Shown here one piece after another: positions 45,401 to 55,079 of a DNA stretch of 64,000 nucleotides. Every line of letters begins with the position of its first letter. The stretch's first letter is position 1. Made by a program: the position numbers and the translations under genes. The DNA comes from Bombyx mori (taxonomy: Eukaryota > Arthropoda > Insecta > Lepidoptera > Bombycidae). The notes under the pieces were generated by a model that saw only the letters and a program-made list of their open reading frames with translations, was not told the origin of the DNA and did no database searches. The DNA is taken from assembly GCF_030269925.1 (NCBI RefSeq), contig NC_085118.1, positions 17,481,001 to 17,545,000 of the forward strand, written 5' to 3'.

Positions 45401-48400
45401 GTGCAGACTCACAAGAGGTCCTACCACCAGTAATTACGCAAATTATATTTTTGCGGGTTTGAATTTTATTACACGATGTTATTTCTTCACCGTAGAAGTC
45501 GATGTAGATCCAATAACCTTTGCATTAGATGCCTTCAGCTCTAACACTAGGGGCAGGTTTAGGGACCCCGGTAACCGTACTCGTCGAACTCGACAAAGAG
45601 TTCGACGTGCAACTTAACCCATGCATCAGCCCGCTGAGTTTCTCGCCGGATCTTCGCAGCGGGTCGAAGTTCCGATCCGGTAGTAGATTTATTCGCGAAG
45701 CAGCTGCTCTAGAGTTGTTAGGTCTCCTTCGGAGGCGCTCGGGTAGCTGTTAGCAAATCCCACCCCTCCTGGCTAAGCCTTTGCTCGCCCACCAGTCCTG
45801 GTGAAACTCAACCGTGAACAATTGTCAAGTACGTAGGTATTTCATTAGGAAAATTGTTACCCGCCTGCGGGATTCGAACACCGGCTTATTGTTTGAAACG
45901 ATTGCACCGAACGTCTTATCCTTTAGGCCACGATGAATTCGCCAAATGTTCTCAGTGGGTCGCGATTCCGATCCGATGATAGATTCAGCAACGCACTACT
46001 CTTGCTAGGACTAGTGTTAACAAGTCCTGCTATGTTGAGCCCCGTGAGCTCACTTACCAGTTCACGCATAGTTCAAATAGCCCTTTAGGATACCAACCAA
46101 CCAACCAACCCAACCAACAATTTGGTTGTTGAAAAAAAGTTATTTCAAAAACCCGCAATTTGTAGGCGACAAGCGTCTCGCGAGACAGAATCTCAGCTTG
46201 AACTTGAACTCCTGGTTAGCGAGTATCACTTCTCACAGCATCACCTTCGCCTATAAGTTTCTGTGGGTTTGTTTTTATCCGATGTTGTTTCTTCATTTTG
46301 AAAATCGTTTAAGTACTTAAACAATTTAAATACATGTAGCTAGTCCCCACAAGCCCCCCTTAGCCCTTGGTACATCACGGCACCAACACACGATGACAGC
46401 GCCGACGCGTCCATTGTAGTACAACCGTGTACTTGCGCGTTACAGAAGGAGAGCAGCGGGGCGGCGGGCGCGCAGGAGGTGGAGGTGGACATCGACGAGC
46501 TCCTGGACATGGACACCGACGACTCGCGGCGGCGCCACCTCGCGGTACGGTCCCTTGCCGCTGCGCCCGCGCCCTCAGACGCCCTCAGACGCTACTTACT
46601 ACCTTACCCTCCTCATAATCACTAACATTTTTAATGCGCTTTTTCGACCAATTTTGGTCCACAGCTCCATGTGATACACTGTACACAATCTATTCCAAAC
46701 AATCAAAGAGCGTTCTGAAGTGATTGATTTTTCTCCCGCCCTTCCTAGTGCTACGCTCGTCTGCAACATTACCGACTGAAAACTTTAACATTTACCTGCA
46801 ACTTTTTCGACTTCGCTTCCTTATACTATGGAGGGTAGAGGTAAGGAGAACCGTATCTATGTGTGAAAAAGTCTCCATTAAAATCTGATAAATAAGGGTG
46901 GCACCACAGTAGCAACGGGGTAAATTTAAAAAAAGGCGCTGTAAGTTATTAGAATAAGATAGAGAAATAAAAAAGGACGAAAGAACCGTAATCACTACAA
47001 AATCACAAAAAGTATTTTATTTCAAGCTGATAAGAAAATGCAATCGATGTCTCCACGTTTTCCCACAGCAATAATTTTAGGTTATATTGACGAAATTAGT
47101 TTTGACTACGTAAACATGTGAGGTCTTGTATATTACACTGTCACTAACTACTCTAGTCATTAAATATATTCAATTTCCTAACTCAGCATACTTCAATCAG
47201 TTAACAACTGCTCAATTCATATCATACCCTGTGCCTATGCTAGCGCCATTCTGGACGATTTATGAACTGTTATTTAGTGCTGAAAGTGGGACACTTCTTC
47301 AAGCTTCTCCCACATGAGACGGTTCTCCTTCGATACCTTATATAAAATAATTTATGATACGGTCGACTCAAATCAATATATCAATCCGGTTGTCAAGGAA
47401 AAACACATACAAGCTTTTAAGGGTTCCCTTTCCATTCCAGGAACAAAATTTAGACATCATGTTACCGCCCCCAGGCTCTGCAGTTACAATTTCCGATGTT
47501 GATATTAGTCAAATTTTATTAAGATCAAAAAGTGCGTAAGCGATATTGTTTGCAATAGAGAAACCTTAACACAACAAAACAAAATAATATTATTAGTCCA
47601 TTGAAATGTTACATTACATTTTTTAGGCCTTAGCGTGCGTTTTGCAGAGGACGCAATTTAATTTTTTTATTGTGTAGGGGGTATAAGTATAAGTACAAGT
47701 GAGTCGTCTATTATCAAAGGTGGCAATCTGTGCATTTGGACAAAAAAATGTTATTGATATGTCACTACAGATTGATTTGAATATAATCGTCACTTTCAAA
47801 GAATACGGTTCAAAACCTGCATTAAATAAAGGTTAATACTTAACCTGTTATTTATCTAAGATGTCGTTCAGAAGAGTTTTGTGACTGCCAATGGAATACA
47901 AAGTCAATAATTCGTTTTTCTGATTTATCAATAATTGTCCAAAAGTCACATTGCCGGCTTTGATAATAGTCGACTCAAGTATAAGTATAAATAAGCTTAA
48001 GTTCAAGTTTGTGAGGCTGCCACCCTTGTCCGCCGGGCGCCATTTTGGAAAAAAGCTTTTCGTGCTGTATCTAAAACTACCAACCTTATAAAAAATTTAA
48101 AAGAATATAGATATAATATTATTATTTGTAGCAAATTACGTTGATAAGAACTTTATTTTTATAACTTTTTATCGTAAAGTGGTTAATAAAATAGTTATAA
48201 ACAAAAATAATGAAACATTTAAAAAAAAGGAGTAGTAATCAAATATTATACTTGCGGATAGTCCATAGTGAGATAGTGTATTTGTACAAACCCAACATAC
48301 TTCTCAAGAATATTGTCCAAAGACGAATTCTGATCCCAAACCATTTTTCGTAAATGTACACTCTGATTAGGAATTATGGTAAAACCAATGAGATTCTGAG

Positions 48401-51400
48401 TTAAATTATAAAATAGATGAATAACAAGAACATATAATAGAAAACTAAGCCTAATGGTTTGTTTTTATCGTATTCTTACGAGTGCAGGTATAACGACGAA
48501 AGGAAGATCTTCCACCGACCGGCTGTAATCGTTCGGTAGACTGCCGGTCCAAATGTTGTTCGGAATTTGTATATATTATGCAAGCTTATGTCGTAAGCGA
48601 GATTCAAGCATTTGTCAATTATCTTGTATTGTATGATATCCTACCCGCCACACGAGTATTCAAGAACCCGGTCAACTTCGGAGCGCTGTAAAACACAGAT
48701 AAAATAATGAAATTAAACAAATTTGTAGTGGAAAGTATACGTTAAAAAGCCTTCTACACTCGCGAGCAAAAGTTTGGAATCACTTACTTGAAATTGGTTC
48801 CGTGCGATCTTGTGTACTAAATATTTTTTTGATAATCACAAAAATGAGATCATTTTAAAGATTCAACTGTTAACTTTAAACTGATACCAAATTCATTAAA
48901 ATCAATTCAGTATTTAAGAAGCTATCCCGGATTAAGTGAAGGAGGTAGGAAAACAAGGAAATATGGAAAAATAATGAGTGAATGAAACAACAAAAAATAA
49001 TAAACAAAATTTTTATTTAGTCTTAAAATTAATTTTCAGTACTTTGTGTACCCTCCCCTCGCCCTAATAACTGCTCGAAGACGATTCTTCATAGACCTGA
49101 TCAGCTTTTGAATTGATTTTTGTGGGATACTTTCCCACTCCTCAATCAACGCCGATTTCAGCTCATTCAGACATGAAGGAGCAGAAGTTCTGGAACGAAC
49201 CTTTCTCTTCAGTTCGTCCCACACGTGCTCAATAGGAATCAAGTCAGGGCTGAGCGCAGGCCAGTCCAATGTGGCGATACAGACTTTTTCAAGGTATTCA
49301 GTCGTTACACAGGCAGTGTGACAACGAGCGTTATCGTGCATAAGGAGAAAGTCATCGCTGGTATATCCCGCATAGGTAACGACATGTTCCAGCAGAATAT
49401 CGGAAATGTACCGGTCCGAAGTTAGACCGCCTGCTCATCCCCCACCAAGCACGAAAACAAGCTCGGTTTTATCGTCGAAAGAAATGCCGGCCCACATCAT
49501 ACAATAGCCGCCCCTAAAACCACTGTTTCAGCGAAACAGCACTGCGTAAATCGCTCCCCAGGCCGCCTGTAGACCCAACCTCTTCGGTCGCTACCCTGCA
49601 AACACATCCTACTCTCGTCGGAGAGCAGGACTTGTCTCCATTGCTCAACCTCCCAATCAAGAAGGGTGCGAGCAAATTGAAGGCGTGCTTGTCGGTGAGC
49701 TGCCGTGAGTTTCGGGCCTGTGACAGGCCTTTTTGGAGTCAGATTCGCTTGCTTGAGTCGTCGACGAACAATCCACTCGCTGGCTGCTACCCCACGAACA
49801 TCTCGGAGCTCCTGTTGGACGTCGACACCAGGTAAATGTCGATTTCGGAGAGAGATTGACACGATAAAACGGTCATTCCTCTCCGATGTGCACCAGCGCC
49901 GTCCAGATCTTGGTCCCGGGATAAAGCTACAAGTATGCCGAAAGCGCTAGCAAGCTTTTGAAACACTGGACTTGCTTATGTGGAGCCGACGAGCGACAAC
50001 CCGCTGGCTGAGCACTTCTTGCAATAGGGCTACGATTTGTGCTGCTTCTGTAGGTGTTGTCTCCATTGTCGTACAAGATAAAGGGTTAAAAGTACCGGAG
50101 GTGTGTAACGGGCAACGTGTGAAAGTCGACTGATAAAGAAAATCCGATAACAGGTGCTTTTATAGAGGGTAATAAGTTGCAACTCGCGACGTATCAATCA
50201 ATTGAAACACGTCTTTTTCGTTATTCCTTCACTTAATCCGGGATAGCTTCTTAAATACTGAATTGATTTTAATGAATTTGGTATCAGTTTAAAGTTAACA
50301 GTTGAATCTTTAAAATTATCTCATTTTTGTGATTATCAAAAAAAGATTTAGTACACAAGATCGCGCGGAACCAATTTCAAGTAAGTGATTCCAAACTTTT
50401 GCACGCGAGTGTATATAGACAGATAGATATAAAATGACCAGCAAAAAAGTTATAACGCCCAAATTTTTTTTTACGCAATGTTATTTTTGTTTACAATTAT
50501 TTTATTTACCATATTAACGATTAACGTTACGAGGACCTCTTCCTCTACCCCTTCCACATTCATAGTTAACATTCTCCTACCAACCTCATTTTCATTTCGT
50601 CTCATCACATGTCCATACCATCCTAAAAGCGCACTTCTCAGCTTCTCTGTCACAGGTGCCACTTTCAGACATCCTCTTAAAATATTCATTCCATATTCTA
50701 TCCATTCTCGTTACTCCACACATCCATCGCAGCATTCGCATCTCTGCTGCATGCAATCTCCTTGATTATTGACGTTTGTAAAGGAAAAAACCTATTGATG
50801 TACTGGAATGAATTGTTTGTTGGTCTGATGCTGGTTCGCTCGTCGCTGCACAGGTCTTGGCGGAAGATCAGCGCCGCAGTACCGATTGAGTCCTTTCTGT
50901 TAAGCATGGTTGAGCCGCTAACCTTTTCTAAGTCCTCGTCCTCGAGTTAACGAAAATAAACACGTGTGGCAATCGGGGACTGCCGCGGTAAAGCTATTGC
51001 TTAGCATTTTTTATCAACTTATGCAATTATAATTAGACAATAATAATTTAATATTAAAACCATAATAAAATAAGCCCATGCTATAAACATTATCAAAAGC
51101 AAAACATTAACTGTCCTCTTCACACTCATAAGCTAGACCGCGCGAGAGAGAGATGGGTAGATTTTTCATATTACGCAGGCAGTGCAACGTCACGCCGCGC
51201 GCTTATTCACAAACACTACACAAGCGCAACGTGTGAATGTGTTGAACGCGAGCTACGTAGTAGGCGGAGTAGGGGATGTTAGGTTTTATCTTCGTTACGG
51301 AATTTCTTGATTCGGTCGCCGCGCTCAAAGCTATGCAATAGCAATAGCTTAAAAGTAAAAGAAATAAAGTTGTAGACAATTTAATTTGCCACAAACAATG

Positions 51401-53200
51401 TCTTTCAAATTTTCTAAAGGGTTGCTAGTTTATGAGATACAGCGCGAAAACCCTTTGTCCCCCTTTTTCCAAGGTGGCGACTGGGGCGCAAAGGTTGCAA
51501 CTCCACAAATTTGAACTTAAGCTTAAATTAACACCGACTTTTTGGCGGGAACGTGAGGAGTGAAGTTGTGTGATGTTTTATTTTGTCTATGTAGTATTTC
51601 TTAAATATGTAATAACGGCGGTTTATTAACTGTTTAATATTTGTGAAAATGCACAAATGTGGGAAAATGAAACGAAGCCGCTGGACGTAACTTCTCGGCA
51701 TCCTCAAAAAAGTCCACTGAAAGGATCTTAGTAAATGACCACCATATTACTGAGATTATATTTTAACCTATATAATCTTATCTCATTTCATTTAATTTCA
51801 TCCCAGTTGAAGTCAGAGTTTGATGTCGTCGTGGCCTAAGCGATAAGACGTCAGGTGCATTCGTGTTGAGCGATGCACCGGTGTTCGAATCTCAGGCGGG
51901 TACAAATTTTTCTAATGAAATACGTACTCCACAAATGTTCACGATTGACAACCACGGTGAAGGAATAACATCGTGTATTAAAAATCAATCAAAAAAATCA
52001 AAATAATTTGCTTAATTACTGGTGGTAGGTGGTAGGAACTCTTGTGAGTCCGCGCGGATAGGTACCACCACCCTGCCTATTTCTGCAGCCGTTGTAACTA
52101 TACTGAGACCCTGAGAACTTATATCTCAAGGTGGGTGGCGCATTTTACGTTGTAGATGTCTATGGGCTCCAGTAACCACTTATCACCAAGTGGGCTGTGA
52201 GCTCGTCTACCCATCTAAGCAATAAAAAAATAAATAAAAAGTTGATTAATGTCTCAAATTAATAATCTTCATTTTATTCCATACTAGCTGACCCGGCAGA
52301 CTTCGTAGTGCCTCAGTCGATAAATAAAATACCTAAAGTTTTGTATAAAATAAACTTAAAACAAACAAAAGGAATCCGTCCGACGGAGGCCACATCAAAG
52401 GAAATACAAAATTGCTATTTTTATTTAATTGAGTCTTTTCATCTTTGTCTACTTTTTAAACCTTCTCTGGTCTAACACAAATAATTCAAGACCAAAATTA
52501 GCCAAATCGCGTCAGCCGTTCTCGAGTTTTAGCGACACTAACGAACAGCAATTCATTTTTATATACATATATAGATTATCATTTTTCATAAAGATAAGAA
52601 TATAAATTAAAATAAAACATGACTTAAAGGTTACCAAGTCATAAAAGCCCTTAAAAAATAATTATATTATTAATTAATAATTAATATCAAACGCAACCCT
52701 AAATGTAACTTATCAATGGACTATTATGTGTAACGCTTCACTATTATAATTAGCTAGTTTTCCTGTAATTCAGGGAGTACACACGCCAAGAACCTTTTGA
52801 AAATTATTGTGCATATCATTGGTTGTAAAAGATAATTAAATAATAAAGTTAAACGTCTTCACATTTATTTCAGACATTGCTAGCGGATGCCAAAAAGCCA
52901 CAAAAGGACGTCCACGTAAGTTGAACATTATTTCACGAAAAACTATTTCATTACAATATATTTTATATTTACGTTCCTCTTCAAACTCACGCTGAACGAC
53001 AATGCACATGGCTAAGTGTTGACCATGACCATGACTATGACGTAAAGAATTGAGCAGGTACGAGCACCCGCTGTAGTGGAACAAGAACCGCGGCACACTG
53101 CAGCACATATGTTAATAATCGACTCCTACTATAATTACGTTTTCTCTTCACGTTACAGAAGTTTATCAACGAATTATTAGACAAGGCTAAGACTCTGTAA
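33422..53200 (+). CDS. PPP1R14-like protein phosphatase 1 inhibitor (CPI-17/PHI-1 family)
   Basis: Five exons join in phase: 44143-44268, 44813-44938, 46446-46544, 52874-52915, 53159-53200, giving 144 residues. The core (HVNFSDKGE, then REKFLTAKYGSHQMALIRKRLAVEMWLY, DIDELLDMD, HKFINELLDKAKTL) matches the PP1 inhibitor family, whose phosphorylated threonine converts it to a potent inhibitor of myosin phosphatase. The equivalent is T52 in LTAKYG. An alternative first exon may lie at 33422-33451: ATG, ten codons (MSLFFKFRSN) and a GTGAGT donor, phase 0 like 44143-44268. Joined to exon 2 it would give a 112-residue isoform. The first residues of the longer isoform are Pro/Ala-rich and probably disordered. 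Family membership is firm; the alternative exon is inference. Introns contain a Tc1 element and many repeats. Confidence 0.85.
33735..33900 (+). repeat. decayed Bm1 fragment
   Basis: CAGTAATGTGTTCGGATTTGAAGGGTGG and ACTTACCACCAGGTGTG parallel the Bm1 body, but with many differences and a short internal duplication of GATATCTAT. Confidence 0.4.
33900..34560. other. GC-rich block of unknown nature in PPP1R14-like intron 1
   Basis: GC-rich, with long but unrecognised frames on both strands. Two similar segments (about 33916-33970 and 34487-34545, both with GGCCGA.CCT..T.CGAGG and CGCGCCT.GGG) bracket it, suggesting a retroelement fragment. No domain is visible, so I do not call a gene. Confidence 0.3.
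34957..35225 (+). mobile_element. tRNA-headed SINE, not Bm1
   Basis: A polymerase III head with A-box-like TGGTGTAGTGGTAAG and a perfect B box GGTTCGAATCCC (stem GCGGG/CCCGC) is followed by an unrelated body ending GGGACCAGTTAAAGTGGCG and an A tail of 18 or more. The acceptor halves do not pair, so it is a SINE and not a tRNA gene. The last 100 bp looks like the 3' end of a LINE, as expected for a SINE mobilised in trans. Confidence 0.7.
35281..35645 (-). mobile_element. Bm1 SINE with internal rearrangement
   Basis: Body motifs GATGGACGAGCTCACAGCCC, AAACCGAAACGCATTACTGC and GGTACCTACCC are intact in minus orientation, but the segment between TTATTCCTTC and the head (CGAATGCACCGGACG) is deleted. 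Confidence 0.85.
36640..36994 (+). promoter_or_regulatory. GC-rich CpG block with a possible noncoding first exon
   Basis: The block is rich in CG dinucleotides. It ends at AGATCACG before a GTACGA donor-like site (36995) and has no ATG over its last 150 bp or so. This suggests a noncoding 5' exon with its own promoter inside intron 1 of the PPP1R14-like gene. The partner exon is not identified. Confidence 0.3.
38790..39310. repeat. head-to-head inverted pair of repeat family B
   Basis: Left arm (38790-39045) is in plus orientation with CTCGTCGAACCCGTCG, CTGAGTTTCTCGCCGG, TCTGCGGAGCACTGCTCTTG and TGAGCCCCGTTAGCTCACC. The right arm (39060-39310) carries much of the same sequence reversed (GGTGAGCTCACGGGGCTCA, CGACGGGTTCGCCG). 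The left arm has an internal part the right lacks. RNA across it could fold into a long stem. Confidence 0.75.
40845..40940 (+). repeat. short Bm1 3' fragment
   Basis: GATGTCTATGGGCTCCGGTAATCACTTAACACCAGGTGGGCTGTGAACT is the end of Bm1; the rest is absent. Confidence 0.6.
42065..42150 (+). repeat. short Jockey-type LINE fragment
   Basis: GATCTTTTAGCCACGTACCAT and GTGTTTCCTGAGCGCTGTGACAT parallel the end of the LINE ORF at 56817-56890. Too short for more. Confidence 0.4.
42751..42773. repeat. (GT)n microsatellite
   Basis: About eleven uninterrupted GT units. A (GTCT)n tract lies nearby at 42964-42984. Confidence 0.9.
43260..43530. other. GC-rich island upstream of PPP1R14-like exon 44143
   Basis: GC-rich with frames on the minus strand (to 88 codons) that lack recognisable domains. 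It could be part of the promoter region of the downstream first exon. No gene called. Confidence 0.25.
44500..44640 (-). repeat. ancient Bm1 copy
   Basis: GAGAGCTCACGATGCTC, GTGAAGTGGTTACAGCAG and GGGGTGGTGTATCTACC follow the order of Bm1 minus-strand motifs, at much lower similarity than other copies here. Confidence 0.3.
45188..45943 (-). mobile_element. Bm1 SINE, itself split by a family G repeat
   Basis: Bm1 body at 45188-45500 (minus) ends in CACCGTAGAAGTCGATG; the rest of Bm1 resumes at about 45808 (CGTGAACAATTGTCAAGTACG) and ends in the tRNA head near 45940. In other copies these two parts are continuous. Confidence 0.8.
45500..45807 (+). repeat. dispersed repeat family G inside Bm1
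   Basis: About 300 bp from AATAACCTTTGCATTAGATG to CACCAGTCCTGGTGAAACT; an inverted copy is at 58310-58620. It shares a core (CTGAGTTTCTCGCCGGATCTTC and the GGGTCG...TTCCGATCCGG part) with family B, so the two are related subfamilies with different ends. Confidence 0.7.
46545..47975. other. intron sequence without recognised features
   Basis: First part of the 6.3-kb intron of the PPP1R14-like gene. AT-rich with scattered short open frames that I regard as chance. Confidence 0.35.
47985..48190 (+). repeat. dispersed repeat family F
   Basis: AAGCTTAAGTTCAAGTTTGTG, GCCATTTTGGAAAAAAGC, CGTGCTGTATCT and TAGCAAATTACGTTGA recur inverted at 51355-51530. Confidence 0.5.
48478..48660 (-). repeat. 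dispersed repeat family D, second copy
   Basis: Inverse of 29885-30090, sharing GATCTTCCACCGA, CGGTAGACTG, GTCGTAAGCGAGATTCAAGC and the CCGCCACACGAG end. Confidence 0.6.
48757..50411 (-). mobile_element. Tc1-like DNA transposon with 187-bp terminal inverted repeats
   Basis: The ends match almost exactly: CACTCGCGAGCAAAAGTTTGG on the left and CACTCGCGTGCAAAAGTTTGG read inward on the right. Similarity continues to about 48943 and 50225. TA flanks both ends (48755-48756 and 50412-50413), the target duplication of the superfamily. The element is 1,655 bp and holds one damaged transposase gene. It lies in the last long intron of the PPP1R14-like gene, in antisense. Confidence 0.9.
49036..50066 (-). 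pseudogene. Tc1-type transposase, DD34E, broken
   Basis: Reading starts METTPTEAAQIVALLQ at 50066 and soon meets a stop after SSVSKAC. The paired-like DNA-binding and first catalytic part is open at 49862-49497 (ELRDVRGVAASEWIVRRRL; catalytic D in LLSDESRM). The centre is frame-shifted. The end is open at 49341-49036, with the second D in MHDNARCH and the E in PIEHVWDEL. Exactly 34 residues separate them. At least one stop and frame changes prevent a functional protein. Confidence 0.85.
50470..50810 (-). pseudogene. RTE-like retrotransposon RT fragment
   Basis: The minus strand gives AAEMRMLRWMCGVTRMDRIW in one frame and KLRSALLGWYGHVMRRNENEVGRR in another, the adjoining C-terminal motifs of endonuclease-reverse transcriptases. 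Frame shift and truncation show decay. Confidence 0.65.
50945..51355 (-). repeat. dispersed repeat family C, second copy
   Basis: Inverse of 24020-24430. It directly abuts a family F copy. Confidence 0.6.
51355..51530 (-). repeat. dispersed repeat family F, second copy
   Basis: Inverse of 47985-48190; the shared order of motifs is kept. Confidence 0.5.
51825..52240 (+). mobile_element. Bm1 SINE, near full length
   Basis: Head GTCGTCGTGGCCTAAGCG, B box GGTGTTCGAATCTC and the full body down to TCTAAGCAATAAAAAAATAAATAAAAA. About 25 bp are missing around the CTGCCGTGAAGCAGTAATGCG part. Confidence 0.9.
52241..52873. other. end of intron 3 (long isoform); possible LINE 3' remnant
   Basis: 52280-52580 contains TAGCTGACCCGGCAGACTTCG and GCCGTTCTCGAGTTTTAGCG. 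These look like a widespread insect repeat tail, but I cannot classify it. The remainder is AT-rich and leads to the exon at 52874. Confidence 0.3.
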
Positions 53201-54540
53201 AGGACTTAGCACACGTCGGAGTTAAATCTCATGCAAGCGGCGGTGCGGACCCTGGCGCCCGCGGACTGGACTCGCGCGCTTTCAACTTGACTTCCCGAAC
53301 TGTTACTTGAACTGTTAGCGGTGCCGTCACCAGCACCGCGTGCGGTCAAGCGACAGCAAACGTATAAATGACATATCATTATGTTGAAGCGCTGCGGTCG
53401 ATGACCCCGCAGATGTTGTGAGGCTCTGAGCTTCACGGCGCTTGTCCAGAAGAACAGGAAACAACGAGGAGAGTGAAGTGATCCAATGAGCGCGTTCTTT
53501 TTTAAACTCTAAGCACTGTTCTCTCGGAGTTCTGTACCGCAACTCAAGCTTGTGGATGTGTAACTTTGGCTTTTCATAACTATTGAATCTAGATTATTGT
53601 CGTGTTCGTAGTAGTCAACTAATAATTGACTTGCCAATCTTTTGTAAAGTAACTCGGGGTTGCGGTGAAACTACGGCAGTTTGTGCCGCGGCGCCCTGCG
53701 ATTTAGATAACGATAACAATATTTGTTAGTTAGTTATTAACAGATTAGGTTAAGAACGTAGTATACGTAATGTATTAATGTATAATATTTAATAGCATAC
53801 ATGTGAAGTGGCGCCACACACTGCGGTCCGACCTTTTGTCCTTATGAAGTGTATTCAGCTGCAGTCATAAATTATGTGTAATAATACTGTAGGTTCATTG
53901 TAAAGGTTCGAGACTTCGGTGGCTAATTATATTTGAAGTTGCAAGAGTGCGCAGCAGAACACTACCTCCCGATATTTCGATAATGATTAACTGTTGATTG
54001 TGTATTCAGTCACTACAACGAGACTAATACATTAACAAAATATAGAAATCGACACCTGTTTGATTTCATTTGTGAAAAAATGAGGGAATTTCTTTGTAAA
54101 CACTTCAAAATCCTGCTATGTAAACCGACAAAATTCGGTGGTTTTGGCTAATTCGGGCCCACGAGTCGCGTCACAAGTCGGCGCGACAGTGCGCCATGGC
54201 ACGGGGACGAGTGGAATGTTAGAGGCACGAAATGCGAGCCCAGACCAGCGTCGCACGCGGGGCCAGCAACAGCTCTATGCTCAAATAAGTTTCGTCGTCA
54301 CACGCGCTCCGACCACATCTCCAAGAGACTCGCCTGCGTAGGTACCTGCGCGCTGCGTTGCATAAAGCATTGATCTGTCGGTGCCACTCGTGAATGCGTG
54401 CACTTGTGGGAATATTCATACTTAGTATAAATTAAAAGTACGATATTATGTTAAATTATTAATTCCGGTAGATATGTCAATAACTATGTACCTAGGTGTT
54501 TTGTAAATTGTAATGTTCATTAGGTACTTGGTTAATAAAA
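53201..54540 (+). other. 3' UTR of the PPP1R14-like gene
   Basis: No other gene follows in sense before a good AATAAA at 54534-54539, so about 1.34 kb of 3' UTR is inferred. Minus-strand open frames at 53206-53542 lack any recognised domain and are treated as chance. Confidence 0.4.
54534..54539 (+). terminator. candidate polyadenylation signal of the PPP1R14-like gene
   Basis: AATAAA in a context GTTAATAAAACGG, followed by the GC-richer flank and then a Bm1 element. Confidence 0.4.
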
Positions 54541-54595
54541 CGGCCTCACCAGTCAAGAGCCATTTAATTTTCCCTCCTACTCAAACATTTTCAGC

Positions 54596-54925
54596 TTTGG
54601 CATAAAGGATCAGACGTCTGGTGCATTCGTATGTGTTCGAATTTTTGTAATAAAATGAGTACTTAACAAAATTAAAGATTGTTCAAGATTGACTTCCACG
54701 GTGAAGGCACAACATCGTGTAATAAAAATTAACCCCCCAAAATTATAATTTGAGTTATTACTGGTGGTACGTCTTGAGTCCGCGCGGGTAAGTACCACCG
54801 CCCTGCCTACTTCTGCCGTGAAACAGTAATGCGTTTCGGTTTGAAGGGCGGGGCAGCCGTTGTAACTATACTGAGACCTTAGAACTCATATCTCAAGGTG
54901 GGTAGCGGCATTTACGTTGCAGTGT
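54596..54925 (+). mobile_element. Bm1 SINE, decayed and truncated at both ends
   Basis: TTTGGCATAAAGGATCAGACG is the end of the head with the B box lost, followed by the normal body and a break after GCATTTACGTTGCAG. Confidence 0.8.
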
Positions 54926-55079
54926 TCTTAGTGCGAGTTGTTTTAAAGTTCTCGATAACGTAAAAGTTAGCTCATATTAGTACGGAATGGGATCGTTTGC
55001 CTGTTTGCCGCTAAGGAGCGCTGTTTCAACTGCATGCAAAGTTGAGTAAACTTTTGTACAATCGAGAACATTAAAAAAC

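Larger units (their letters stand above)
45085..46110 (+). repeat. repeat family B copy split by a Bm1 insertion
   Basis: Family B sequence runs from GGTGACGCCTTCGTCGAACTC to CAACTGAGTTTCT (45085-45187) and resumes at 45944 with AAATGTTCTCAGTGGGTCG through TGAGCCCCGTGAGCTCAC. Elsewhere these parts are contiguous, so a later insertion occupies 45188-45943. Confidence 0.7.

Noticed and set aside
22072..53200. The neighbouring genes as one functional system
   Set aside because: Chitinase, centrosome protein, receptor, phosphatase inhibitor and checkpoint kinase have no shared pathway, and their order and strands show no operon-like link.
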